From NCBI RefSeq assembly GCF_040581485.1, contig NC_090128.1:29232931-29296930 (forward strand): a DNA stretch of 64,000 bases. The letters run 5' to 3'. The notes under the pieces were generated by a model, which ran no database searches, was not told the origin of the DNA, and saw nothing but the letters and a program-made list of their open reading frames with translations. The DNA comes from Linepithema humile (taxonomy: Eukaryota > Arthropoda > Insecta > Hymenoptera > Formicidae). The position numbers and the translations under genes are program-made. How positions within the stretch are numbered: position 1 is the first letter of the stretch; each line of letters starts with the position of its first letter. Below, one piece after another: positions 1 through 13,200 of the stretch.

Positions 1-2418
1 AGTTGTAAAGTATATATACGTCGAGTTCAGGCCGATGGAATACAGTCTTTATATCCTCAGATGATGTATAGAGCGTGTGACCCCCTGGCGAGCTTGTGGG
101 TCGTGTAATTCCTCTTTATAGTGACGAGCGTGACATCTTATTTTTTCCGATCGCAACGCGCGCGGTCGCCTAATGGATTTTATCTCGCCCGCACTTCAAA
201 AGCGAATCGATTTAGAAGCTCGAGGATTATTTCGAGGATCGGTCTCGGTTTGCTGACCATCACGATGCCTCCTATCGTTTTATGATGAGCGTGGTCTTTG
301 TTTATGAGTATAACCGTGATATCTCCATCCATTCTACCACCCGAATTCTTAATCGGGACTTTTATACTCGAGATAACCTTGGAAGTCCTTTTTCAATTTA
401 AGTCATTTCAATATTTAACAAAAATGGTATTCGATTTGCAATAAATTTATATATTTAACTATGTTTATTGTACAAATTAAATTACGATTTTCGTCATTAC
501 AGTAAACATATTAATTTATTAATAAAAATACAAAAATTTACATTAATCTTTTAGCTTATAATTTGATTGCAGTTTTGAGTTCAAGTAAAGAATAAGAAAT
601 ACTGTTTAATATGAAATGTTCATGCATTACAAAAGAGGAATATTGAAAAATACGTAATGATTTGTTGCATCGATTAATTCGATCATCATTCATGGATTAA
701 TGTCATGAGTTTCACTTGTCCTATCGGGTTTCATGAAGTCATTTGTCGTCCATCCCTCCGGCAACACAAATATTTTACTTCAAATGATTAACACTTCGTC
801 GAGTATGATTATTTTTGTGAGATTACTAGGTTAATTTCGAATCGTTACACACAGTCATCGCCCAAAAATTGACTTGCGAGTGCCGCAGTAAGATACTTAA
901 AATTTCTTTTTCCAAAATACTGTGATATCATAGTTCTGTTTACTTTATCTACAGTTTGACATTTACGCATTTTTATCGCGCAGTTGAATTTCAGATCTGA
1001 ATTCATCACACATGAAATTTGTTTTATTTTTGAGAACTTAATATATTTGTGAACTTAAAATTCAAAATTTATTATTAACCTTTTGTTATAATTTTTTTTA
1101 ATGAAAAGCATCTTCAATTAAAATTAAATTGAGTATTTTTAATTAGCAACAAATCAATTATTAAGTTAATTGTTCTAAAAAGTCGATGCTTTAATGCGAA
1201 GGAAAAGTAAGGATTGATTATCTTTGTAATTTTAGAGATTCCGAGATTTGCAGACTTGATCCAGAAATTCATAAAGTATCTTAAAATGGGAGTAGTAATA
1301 GGCATGATTCATAGCGCTGGGACTTGACAGCTTCGTCCGGCGACTGCCTCTGATTGCAATGTCGCATTAAGCCGGCAAAATCCGGGTTCGTAAGGAGAGC
1401 TATTTATATCTATTCACGACGAGCACAGTGCCGTATACTTATTTACTTCCTACACCATCTGGCTCCGGTAGCATCTTTCGAGTGCGTTTCTAGAAAGAAT
1501 TAAAATTTGGTATACACAAAGCAGTATTCTCGAAGAATATTTCAGTGATAAATATTCAATTATCAGGACAGATGATTAATATTTATCATCTAAGCTATGT
1601 GTATATAGATAAAAGTATTTGTAAACTCTTAGAAAGATCTATTTTCAAAATTCTCAGCGTGTCAATTGCAGTGAAATATACTCCAATGATGATTCGAAAT
1701 CACGTGTTTTGTTTACTGCACGTCGGAAATGTAAAGTAGTCGAATAATAAAGAGGAGCATCCTTGCACGTAAAATCCTCGCGCGCTGACCCGTTTCGTAA
1801 ATAAGCTCATATGGCAGGAAGTCAGATAGAGTGCAAGTGACGCCCGTTTCTGCGTCTATATAACATAAAAACTCATTCGTATCTAAATTATTTCGCAATC
1901 ATTAACGATTCTGTTTGTTTAACCAAATACGAATAAAGCAGTTGCATAATGCATCGCGTATTATCTTTAAACTACGGAATTTTAGAACACAAGCCTCGTG
2001 CAATTTTGACGTTAATATGCGAACGATAACAGCCAATAGCAATGGTGGCAATGATGAGGTGAGATAGTTATCTGCTCGTATCCCTCGCAAAACAGCAGTC
2101 GCGCTTTGACGGAATACAAATCGTCCCGAGGACACGCGGCAAGCTTGTCGATAGCGATCTACAAGATGCAGGTAACTGGGCGAGTAATCGCTCAAGAATC
2201 ACCGTAAAAGGATACCCGCGCGTTATTGACGCGAATCGCTCGGAATATAAATTTAGCATCCACGAGATAATAATCACAATTACGATAAGAATGCTAATTT
2301 CAAACCAAATTTCCTTATATCTGGCAAATATTGCAGGACAATGTGGCAGGATATTAATTTTGTTGCACACACATAGCTCTCTGCATATAAATGTAAACTT
2401 TGCAATGAATAAATTTGC

Positions 2419-2563
2419 AATTTACTATAAATTTAAGTTTCTTTTGTGATAAATTAAAGTTTTGTGGTAGAAAATTTTTAGGCATAACGTATCTAGTACA
2501 ATTTTTTTATAGTCAACATTTCCAAAGTTTCTCATGACGAGGTTTATTTTTCATCATTTATCT
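2419..2563 (+). repeat. Direct repeat copy 1 (145 bp)
   Basis: This 145-bp AT-rich block recurs at 3187-3331 in the same orientation, offset by 768 bp. By eye the two copies show no mismatch across the whole length, while the flanks differ at once. It has no coding capacity and no inverted ends. It could be a recent local duplication, two copies of a short interspersed repeat, or an assembly duplication. Confidence 0.85.
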
Positions 2564-3186
2564 CTCCAATTGTTTTTCCGTATCGATAAATTTCGCAAAG
2601 ATGCGTTTTCTGAATTAGCGACATAAACACCGCGAGAACGAACACAGGAATCTCACCAAAGTTCACGTGCGAGGACGCGTAAAATCGATAACCTGAGATG
2701 CTAAATTGGATGTTACACACGGCGGTAATAACCATCGAATTATACGAAACGACCGGCAATGGCGGTCGGTGCTCCTTCTCTCGGCTACGAAATTTCTTGC
2801 ATCTGCAACACGGTCGAGTCTGCTGTGTGTTAACAGACGCGTATTTCACACGCCTTAAGCATTCCGTGCGTATAAATGTTAACTTCCGTGTGCGGCGAGC
2901 GCGTAATCGGCTCTCCCGAATCCAACGCGAAATGATCACAAAGCGCGCCAGCCAAAGAATATAATTACATCGTCGTTATAGCAGAAATGTATTTGCATCG
3001 CGTATTTTACCGGCGTGAAAAATTTAAGTAGTAGATGTTGAAACGTTTACTAGTTAAATACGTGCTTCGTAAACTCAGCTGGAATTGCGTTTAGATCGAT
3101 GTTTTGTTACAAAATTATTTATAATTTGTAGAAAAAATTCTTTTTCATGTTCCATTACTTTTTCTCAGATGGAAAAATTTACTATA

Positions 3187-3331
3187 AATTTACTATAAAT
3201 TTAAGTTTCTTTTGTGATAAATTAAAGTTTTGTGGTAGAAAATTTTTAGGCATAACGTATCTAGTACAATTTTTTTATAGTCAACATTTCCAAAGTTTCT
3301 CATGACGAGGTTTATTTTTCATCATTTATCT
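3187..3331 (+). repeat. Direct repeat copy 2 (145 bp)
   Basis: Second copy of the block at 2419-2563. Just upstream the sequence partly repeats itself again (ACTATAAATTT twice around 3180-3200), which suggests slippage at the left boundary. The right boundary is sharp: after the shared TTTATCT the two copies diverge. Confidence 0.85.
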
Positions 3332-6300
3332 GCGAGATGAAATAAGAGTTTGTATTATTCTGATACATAAAAAGATGATAGAAGAAAGGGAATAATTTTC
3401 CTCACATTTTAATTAAATAATGTAAGTTGGAAATTTCTCAGAAATATAAGAAGCATAACAAAAGAAATCTTTTTCGCCTTTTTGCTTTTGTGTAATGAAA
3501 TCCAGTCAATCAACGGTTGTGGAGTCAAACGCGCAAAGGCGAAGCACCTTCTCGCGTGACCATTCGCTCGCTCGCACGATCCTCGAACGAGGAGTCGACG
3601 GCGGTAGAATAAAAATGTCCATTCGGTGTGCGTTTCGATCTCTCGTCTCGGTCGTTCAACTTGCTCCTCCGTTTCGCCTTCTTACAGTCTCGCGCACGCG
3701 ACCGCCCATTCGTCCGAAAATTGCACCTTTCAGATCGAGGGCGCCTACTCGCTCGCGCTCGCCTTTATCGTCCTGTTTTTTCCGCTGCCTCGAGGCGCCG
3801 CCGAGAACCGGAAACACGCCGCCGAAAGATAACTATAATAAGAATTGCTTGCACAATACTTCGGAGTACATTGCGGTGGATATCGAAATATCCTGCGTGA
3901 CTCAACGTTTTATAATTTTATTTTCTTCGAGAGATCCGTTTTTCTCATAGGAAAACAAATAAATTGTCTCGAAACGTGAATTTGAGAAGTAAAAAGATGT
4001 AGCTCTGAAAACTTTTTTTTTTCAAAAGAAATTTACAAGACTTTAGAATTATAAATACTTACGGATTTTGAAAATAAATTAAATTTTTTTCGAATATAAG
4101 AATGACGATTTGCATTGCGTGGTAAAAGAAACAGATTTCTCACATCTTAAATTCGAAACTTTGAACGTACAAATCTGTATGTAATCTGACCTAACCCACG
4201 AAATATAGTCGGGTTTAATCGAAAGCATATTCGGCAGTGTTTTTCATCCTTCGCGTGAGGAATCTCGGCAGGATCTCGCGGACGCATTCTTGCGCACACG
4301 GTGATTAATCCAGTACTCTCTTATTAGCGCCACCATGTGCACTCGTTTCATCCCGCTCCGTTACTTGCAAATCGCTTTTTGTCGTTTCGCCAGAAGCGCC
4401 GACGTGCTTGCGCGAGTGCCGGCTTGTGTTAAGACGATAGCAGCTGTTTTAAGGCTAAAGCCAAGGTTGTTTAAGGCAGCCACTAGACAGATTAGAGCCT
4501 CCTCTCCTGCGTGCCGACTATGCGGTTAGAGAACCGCGATATCTTTTCTCCAATTACTCTTCTACGGTACGCGAGCCAGAAGAACTTTATAAAGAAACTT
4601 AATGAGATAAATTTTATTTCTACGAAACTGCGAAGATTAGAACGGATATGCAGGAATATAAAAACGAATCTATAAAAAAAGATTTAACAATCGCGAAGTT
4701 AAAAGATTCACACACCGGCGCGCACGCAATGCTACAACACTCAAAAAAATATTTCGCTGATGTAGTTAGATTTCTAGATATCGCAACAAGAATGTATCGC
4801 TATTTTTCGTATCTGTGAAAACATTGTTTGTCACATATAGAATTTATAGCAGTAATGTTCTAGCAATAGCTTCTGAAAAATTTAGGTACCATTGCTAAAT
4901 GTTATTCATTGCATGATCTAACACGTGATTGATCTTATATAGATAGGCGCTTTAGAGAAACTTTCTTTTTAAAGTTCACAAACAATACAGATATATATTC
5001 TGTTTCTGTCATCTAAACTGATTAAGTAATTACATATGCAATATCACAACAGTTGCTAATCATTTATCTGTTTTAGTTAATTTTTTACACCTAGAAAATT
5101 TTAGCTATTATTGCAAGATCATTTTTTTGAGTGAAGATATATTTTTCTTCAATGTTTTTTATTTATTTTTTGCAAAGTTATTGATTTATTAATAATTAGC
5201 ACCGAATTCTGATTTTCAGTATTTAACGTTAGTCATACACGTTAAGCAGATAACTGCTAATTTATAATCAATTAATTTTTGTATCCGATAAAATGATTGA
5301 TGAGGAACAGTGAAATGTTCCAAGTGATTGTGTCAAGTAGAATGTTTGCGCGCCGTCAAGATGCATTCTGGGTACATTTAATGAGTTGACGTACGTCTTG
5401 AGTGTAACATCATCAAGACGCAAACCTGCAACTCTTGCCAGAAGCAACATTGTATCGCAAATACATGACGGTTATGCATTTTGAGCAATCAATGCTGCAA
5501 TAATTATAATTTATTACACTTTAATAGTGAATAGTGCTAATATATACATATTGTAGAGATGTAGTTTATTAAAAAGAAAAGGTTATAATAATGGTTGTAA
5601 CTCTCGTACTCTTTTGCAGTCTACAGCTCTGGACAGACTGAACTCCTGCGCTTTCGAGTCTTAGGCTTTTATACTAAAATCACACGCATACACACATTCA
5701 TTCCTCTTTTCGGCAATTCTCAATCATACCGCACTCATGCCGACAATCACGCCGCGCGCTTTTTTCATACGCCGAACGCTTCGGTTATCCGCCGCAGTCG
5801 AACCGACAGTCACACCGCACACTTTTGATACATGCCGCAGTTTTGCTCTGATACTATCCGCTCAAACTTCTCGCTCACTCGTTCATTCGCACACATACAC
5901 TCTTACATACACGCTCACACTCCTACAATATTTATTGGTAACATCATTACCAGAGAGTTTGATCGTAAATTACTCGAAATTACAATTCTTCAGCACGTTA
6001 TAATCATTGCAAAAGTATAATAAACAGAATAGATAATCATCCTCTCATTTTGATTTAATTATTTTATTGATTGCATTTTTTTTACAAATAACCGTGTTCT
6101 GTTTGTATGACAGTTTTGTTTGATAGTAAGCAAAACTGTTATTATAATTCTTCATATTTGAATAATAGAAATCGTTTTATACGCAATAGAGTATGCACGC
6201 ACCAACTTTGCCATACGATTTGATCTCTGTAGCAAGATATCCTCGAAAAGTATGTTTCCGCTCGATTAGGCTCTTGTTAGATATTGCTACGGTTAATTAG

Positions 6301-6980
6301 TAGTATCAGTTGTATCGGCCAATGTAAATACGGTGGCAATGATCGTGCAGATAAAATCGATCGTGCAATGTATAACGTAGAATTAGCTCATAAATTGGAC
6401 ACCATTGCTGCAATAAAATCTATTTAGAAATAAGTAAATCGAATGGAAGGAAATTTCAACTTGAGGTCTAAAGACAAAACGAAGACGAAACGAATTTTAT
6501 TTCTTTCAGTTAGTTTACCTCAAATTTATTTTCTTATATTATATTAGATAAATATCTGGCCTATATGAAGTTAGCCCCCCATTTTTCGATTTTGAATATT
6601 TTTTTAGTTGTTCCAGGTTGTTCTACGTTTGTTCTATATTGTTCCAAAGTTATGAGCAAAAAAATCGAAAAACATGACGGGAAAAGCAAAAAAACGATTT
6701 ATTTTTGTGGCCACCCATTTTTTAAAAAATTCAAATTTTTTTGCTGTTCTGGATTGTTCTAATTGTTCTAAACATTGTTCTAAAATATTAATCCCCCTAA
6801 AAAAGAATTTAAAAAGATATAGCAAAAAATAGCATTAAGCGTCCAAATAGTATTTTTACATTTATCGCTATTATTATATTATGTTTTGACACCAAATTAC
6901 ATATTTAAGCTAAAAACGAATAGAACAACCCAGAACAACTCTCAGTTTCACCAGAACAAACATATAAAAGGCACTTTACT

Positions 6981-7558
6981 CTTGAAGGTAGAGAATTATT
7001 TTGTCTTTTTCGACCAATAATGTTACATCAGCGACACTAAAACCTAGAACAATGAGAAATAGACACAGAACAATCCGGAACAACTCTCAGTTTTGTCAGA
7101 ACAAACGTTTAAAGAGCACTTTACTCTTGAAGGTAGAGAATTATTTTGTCTTTTTCGACCGATAATGTTACATCAGCGACACTAAAACCTAGAACAATGA
7201 GAAATAGACACAGAACAATCCGGAACAACTCTTAGTTTTGTCAGAACAAACGTTTAAAGAGCACTTTACTCTTGAAGGTAGAGAATTATTTTGTCTTTTT
7301 CGACCGATAATGTTACATCAGCGACACTAAAACCTAGAACAATGAGAAATAGACACAGAACAATCCGGAACAACTCTTAGTTTTGTCAGAACAAACGTTT
7401 AAAGAGCACTTTACTCTTGAAGGTAGAGAATTATTTTGTCTTTTTCGACCGATAATGTTACATCAGCGACACTAAAACCTAGAACAATGAGAAATAGACA
7501 CAGAACAATCCGGAACAACTCTGTTTTGTCAGAACAAACGTATAAGGAGCACTTTACT
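6981..7558 (+). repeat. 145-bp tandem array, left arm (4 units)
   Basis: Units start at 6981, 7126, 7271 and 7416, a period of exactly 145 bp; the last copy is slightly shorter and diverged. Each unit carries four GAACAA motifs, spaced irregularly in its second half. The array is part of the left arm of the foldback element and is mirrored at 8206-8930. Confidence 0.92.
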
Positions 7559-7566
7559 CTTGGAGA

Positions 7567-8205
7567 TAGTTTTTTTTTTTTTTACTGATAACGTCGCATT
7601 AACGACACTAGAAATATATAAAAGACATTCTTGAATATAAATATTTATGACTTTTTTTTTTTTTGTTTTAAAAAACGTATAGTTTCCAAGATATTTTACT
7701 TTACATTACTTTAAATTAAATATTTAACTTTTAATTTTATGCGTCTTTAGATCAATGATCCAGATTCTTTTTGGAATGCTTGATTAAAGTGAGTTTTCTT
7801 ACCTCTCACGCTTAAGGTCTTGTACGTGTATATATAATTAAATTCCAATTCCAATTTTTCTACAATTGATTAAAATTGTAAGATTTTTTTTCTATAAAAA
7901 TTGTTTTTGTAATTTTTTTGAGTTTTAATATTTTTTATTTTTTTAAATGTTTTTTAATTGTTTTTAATGTTTTCAAACTAAAAAAAATTTTTTTATAGTT
8001 TTAAGTTTTATAGTTTTTATAATTTTAAGGTTTTGAAGTTTATATTATCTATAACCGCAAAATTATTATATATATATATTGTATAAATTTTTAAGTTTTT
8101 ATTTATATACATATACTTCTAGGTTTATTTCTATATTATTCATAATATGTACTGGTTTTTTTACACATAAAAATTTTTTTTGAATTTTTTTATTTTTTTA
8201 AATAT
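7567..8205. other. AT-rich spacer of the foldback element
   Basis: This is the single-copy centre between the inverted arms. It consists largely of T- and A-runs with short TA repeats near 8070. No open frame of transposase type and no internal repeat of note is visible. Confidence 0.7.
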
Positions 8206-8930
8206 AAGAGTAAAGTGCTCCTTATACGTTTGTTCTGACAAAACTGAGAGTTGTTCCGGATTGTTCTGTGTCTATTTCTCATTGTTCTAGGTTTTAGTGT
8301 CGCTGATGTAACATTATCGGTCAAAAAAGACAAAATAATTCTCTACCTTCAAGAGTAAAGTGCTCTTTAAACGTTTGTTCTGACAAAACTAAGAGTTGTT
8401 CCGGATTGTTCTGTGTCTATTTCTCATTGTTCTAGGTTTTAATGTCGCTGATGTAACATTATCGGTCGAAAAAGACAAAATAATTCTCTACCTTCAAGAG
8501 TAAAGTGCTCTTTAAACGTTTGTTCTGACAAAACTGAGAGTTGTTCCGGATTGTTCTGTGTCTATTTCTCATTGTTCTAGGTTTTAGTGTCGCTGATGTA
8601 ACATTATCGGTCGAAAAAGACAAAATAATTCTCTACCTTCAAGAGTAAAGTGCTCTTTAAACGTTTGTTCTGACAAAACTAAGAGTTGTTCCGGATTGTT
8701 CTGTGTCTATTTCTCATTGTTCTAGGTTTTAGTGTCGCTGATGTAACATTATCGGTCGAAAAAGACAAAATAATTCTCTACCTTCAAGAGTAAAGTGCTC
8801 TTTAAACGTTTGTTCTGACAAAACTGAGAGTTGTTCCGGATTGTTCTGTGTCTATTTCTCATTGTTCTAGGTTTTAGTGTCGCTGATGTAACATTATTGG
8901 TCGAAAAAGACAAAATAATTCTCTACCTTC
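8206..8930 (-). repeat. 145-bp tandem array, right arm (5 units)
   Basis: This is the reverse-complement counterpart of the left array. Landmarks at 8346, 8491, 8636, 8781 and 8926 are each 145 bp apart, giving five units against four on the left. That single extra unit accounts for the length difference between the arms. Units differ from one another at only a few positions. Confidence 0.92.
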
Positions 8931-10123
8931 AAGAGTAAAGTGCCTTTTATATGTTTGTTCTGGTGAAACTGAGAGTTGTTCTGGGTTGTTCTATTCGTTT
9001 TTAGCTTAAATATGTAATTTGGTGTCAAAACATAATATAATAATAGCGATAAATGTAAAAATACTATTTGGACGCTTAATGCTATTTTTTGCTATATCTT
9101 TTTAAATTCTTTTTTAGGGGGATTAATATTTTAGAACAATGTTTAGAACAATTAGAACAATCCAGAACAGCAAAAAAATTTGAATTTTTTAAAAAATGGG
9201 TGGCCACAAAAATAAATCGTTTTTTTGCTTTTCCCGTCATGTTTTTCGATTTTTTTGCTCATAACTTTGGAACAATATAGAACAAACGTAGAACAACCTA
9301 GAACAACTAAAAAAATATTCAAAATCGAAAAATGGGGGGCTAACTTCATATAGGCAAATATCTGACATGTTTTAAAATAATTACTCGTCTTCTATAATAT
9401 TTCAGTAATTCTAATAAAATTATATTATAATTGTAATTTTTTTTAGAGATATAATTAAAAAAATATAATATTTATAATAAATATAATTTTTTAAATCATT
9501 AATACTAATCAAAACTTTATTTGTTAATAATAATCTAAATTGATTATCAATAAAAGTTTGAGAGTAAGATTTGCGTGGAGGCTGCATTGCGGAATAGGGA
9601 ATATTTTGTATCGTCGCGCTTGATGCATTCGCAAATCAAAGAGCCTAGGAAGGAGCCTAGACGATTTATCGATCAAGTTGAGCTTGCTGACGCTGCTTCG
9701 TTACGTCGCGCTGATAAGATCGACACGCCGCATTCGTGAAATGAATCGTTTGCATTTTCAGAAAGATTTCTCGCTGAAACCGATGAAATATCGTCTCTGA
9801 GAACACTCATTTTCATGGAAGACGTAAATTTGCTGCCGCGTAACAAATATTGCAGCGATCTAATTAATCGCAAATTTCACTATTACGAGAAATAGGGAAA
9901 ATTAGGATGATTTAAAAGATGACTTACGAATCGTAAGTTACGATGAATGTATTCAACGAAATTGTGATTAATCAAATGACAGAACCAATCAAAAGTAATT
10001 AATTCAATTGCACTTCACTGTCTATACGCGCGAAAAATGACTATCTACCAACTCTTTTTAACATATTATAATATTATTATTAACATATTATAATATGTTA
10101 AAAACTTATATTTACTTATATTT

Positions 10124-10206
10124 TAATAAATCACATAATGTTAAGGCTCTTAAAAAAAAATTATATAATTTCTTGTTTCAGAGCCTTAACATTACGTGAT
10201 TTATTA
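10124..10206. repeat. Short inverted repeat (27-bp arms)
   Basis: Arms TAATAAATCACATAATGTTA... at 10124-10150 and its inverse at 10180-10206 match with one mismatch and are separated by a 29-bp AT-rich loop. The transcript would form a stable hairpin. It could be a tiny MITE remnant; no clear target duplication was seen. Confidence 0.75.
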
Positions 10207-13200
10207 CAATGATTTGAATTATGTAGTTTCTTATCTATTTATTGTCCTTTTACTGCTAAGTGAGTTCGGATTTTGTACATTTTTTCTATGTAATAACTGC
10301 GCGAAAAGCGTTACGCCTTGATTGGGATCCTAAATAGTTTTACTGTTCAATTACTAGGAAGAAGCTAATATAACTGCTCAATAACCAATCGAAAACTGCA
10401 TTAAATTTCTACCAGGGAAAATTCCCATCGTTTCATTCATATTTATGAATGCTGAAATCAATATTCGAAAGCCATATAACTCTGTGCGGTGCAAAAATAA
10501 TGAAATCTGCTGCTTTAATGAGTGCGTGAATTTTATGTAACGCTAGTTTTATTTCACAAAAATAGGATTGTCAGCAATTCCCATTACTTCTGCATCAGAA
10601 TTAATCTTCTAGTTAATATTCTATTTATTCGATACACATTCTGTGAAGTGTGCTCGATAGCTCGTAACATAGCTCGTTGATAAACAGCGCTTCGAGCCGT
10701 GTTTTTCCCATAATGGCTGATTCCGGATAAAATTTATCTGGTGCTTTAACTCACAAACCTGTTCGTTCCGCACTAATCACCATATTGAACATAAATATGA
10801 TATATCGACTTCACGCCATAAGTTACACTTTAAAAATAAATTTTTTAACGATACGAACACAGCACTTTCACGACGGTAAATGTGAGAACACATTTAACGA
10901 TTTTATATCAAATATTATTATATATCGGACCTAGATATGAGATTTTCCGGTTATGCTATCTGTTTTCGTCACAAATGTGTATTAGTTAATATATCACATC
11001 CGGCTTTTATAATGTAATTATGTGATTTTGAAAATCTGATTGCATAAAAATTATGTAACAGAGTTAAACGTTGAATAATTAATGTCAATTGAAATTAATT
11101 GATATTAATGCATAAATTAGAACACGTGTTAATTCTTTTTCGCGTTAAATCATATCGCAATGACACGCAGCCGCATTGTACGAAATCACAGTAAAATGCT
11201 GCGCGGTGAGATTTATATCACTTAGAAAGTCAGCGGCGCACTTTTCGCAGAGAATCGGCATTTTCGCCATATAAATCACCCTCGCGAATATGTCGCTTTA
11301 GAAAGCGGTAGTAATCACTTAACTTTTTGACAGCGGGTTAAAAGATTCCTTTTTGCACGGGTTAACCTACATTTGCGTGAAACATATACGCGTAAAACAC
11401 GATTGTATCTCTTGATTGCGTTATTTCATTTGCTTAGATAAAAAAAGATTAGTGATTTACAATTATTCTATTATCATAAAAAATGTTATAAATTAAGTAA
11501 TACAAGAAACTTGAATGAATTATTAAATTATAAGTGTTTAGCTAATAAATAATACTTGTTAATAATATTTAATTAATAATATTTTATAATTATAATGAAG
11601 TAAATAATATTTTTTTAAATAATTATTTCTCACATTAAACAATATTCTTCAAATTTACATTATGAATAATAGAAATAAATTTGAGTAATGTTTTCTTGCA
11701 TCTCTTGTGATGATTTGGGTGGTCGAAGCATTGTTTAATTGTTGGTCGTTTTTTTCCGTTATATTCAGGGACAAAGGTATTAATTTACAAACAGTTATTT
11801 ATTAGTACAGTTAGCTGTGTGATGCGGTACGCTATATCATGACGAAAGCCGTCGACGCGGAAGTGGCCGGACGTGAAAATGCGCAGTCGACGGCGAGTTT
11901 AATTCAACGATTTGCAACGTGTCTTCTCCGCGTGCGCTTTATATAGTTTGTTGTAAAGACGTCAGCGAGCTGACAGCGCACCAGACACTTGAAAGGGACG
12001 AGCCAGTCACGCTCGCAGATCAGATCCTTTGTCGGCCGTGCAATTAAGATAAGGACTCGCAGGAAGAGAGAACGTTTCCTGTCACGGGGTGGCAATGTCG
12101 CCTCGCTCCGAGAGAGCCGCGATTATTTGAAAGAAGTCAACGCTTCCAAGAAAGGGATTGATTGGCCGAAGCGCTGTTCAATTTGCATAGCTATCATTCT
12201 AAATTGCGGCTTGGGAGGTCCGAATGTGGTTATTAGCGGCGTGAAACTCCGAGCGAAATGATTCAGCGCAATAATACAAAAGTTATTCGAGCATTCGCGA
12301 ACCTTCCGGAATCGGAAGTCGTGAAGTCTGTTTACAGAGCAAATTTTTAATGAAATTTTAATTTTTAAATTAATTAAGTTAATTTTAAAATATACAATAT
12401 GAGGGCGTAAAGTGATTACTTTTCTGAAATATGAAGATATTTGTATGATTATTTTTTTTTTTTTTTTTGAAATATGACATTATTTATGTTGATTAGCTAG
12501 TTCCTGATTCTTTTTGAAAAACTTGAATGCCAAGAGACGTGGATGAAATCATCTTAAATTCTAACGACTACCTACAGATCTCGACAATGAATAGCAAAAG
12601 TTAAGAAGCACTTAGCTCACGTGGGTAGTCGCAAATCGAGTTAATCCCACTCCGTATATGCATGATGCATCTTGTTTAAACTTCGTCATCTGGTACGTCG
12701 CGGTAGTTATCAATAACTTATTAACGTGTCGTATCAGAGAAGATTGAATTAAAAGGCTTGTTGGTTGGAATGACGGGATGATTAATAATCCGAACGCGGA
12801 CGAATATATATTGTGTAGGCGCCGCTGTCACGATTCGATCCATTGAAGGAGAATGCGATCATCCGAGTAGAACATAATGTAAGTCGGCCACCGTTGTGGG
12901 CAGCACGTGTCCATTTAATTCGTTGCTACATACGTTTACGAATGAGAGATCGAATCCCGCTGAATTTAATAATCTGATAGACCACATTTAATGCTTACTG
13001 CTTACTCATGTTAATTATCTTCGCGATTAACAAATCGCGATCGAGGATAAATGTGATCATTTGCGTTACCTTTTTGTTTTCGTGAGAAATCGTAGAGATG
13101 TATCGATCCAAATATCGATCCAGAATCAATTTTGCAGTTATACATTTCTTGCTTAGAAAAAGTTTGTATCTTCATAATTTATTACAGCAATTCTAATTTT

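Larger units (their letters stand above)
1..6549. other. Non-coding upstream region, no gene recognised
   Basis: No open frame here has recognisable protein similarity or a plausible exon structure. The sequence is AT-rich with CpG-rich patches, for example around 3500-3830 and 4230-4520. Frames that stay open in those patches (up to 151 codons from 3495) are rich in Arg and Ser, as expected from CpG-rich non-coding DNA. The short first exon of the downstream laminin gene could be hidden here, but I could not identify it. The only clear structure is a 145-bp direct duplication, listed separately. Confidence 0.6.
6559..9355. mobile_element. Foldback DNA transposon, non-autonomous, 9-bp TSD
   Basis: The outer ends are perfect inverted copies beginning GCCTATATGAAGTTAGCCCC. 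The element is flanked by the 9-bp direct repeat AAATATCTG at 6550-6558 and 9356-9364, a clear target-site duplication. Both arms, about 1.0 kb and 1.15 kb, are inverted copies of each other and contain tandem 145-bp units. The centre (about 7567-8205) is AT-rich, with no transposase frame, so the element must be mobilised in trans. A 65-codon open frame occurs in each arm only because the arms are copies; it has no recognised domain. A 9-bp duplication with very long inverted repeats suggests a Mutator-like (MULE) foldback, but the superfamily is an inference. The arm ends differ by single substitutions, suggesting fairly recent insertion or gene conversion between arms. Confidence 0.9.

Noticed and set aside
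3495..3950. Open frames of up to 151 codons in a CpG-rich patch
   Set aside because: All three + frames are partly open here and rich in Arg/Ser. No domain or splice context supports a gene.
6565..6762. 65-codon frame repeated in reverse at 9152-9349, suggesting a conserved protein
   Set aside because: The repetition is due to the inverted arms of the foldback element. The translated motif field is made of GTTC repeats, not a protein domain.
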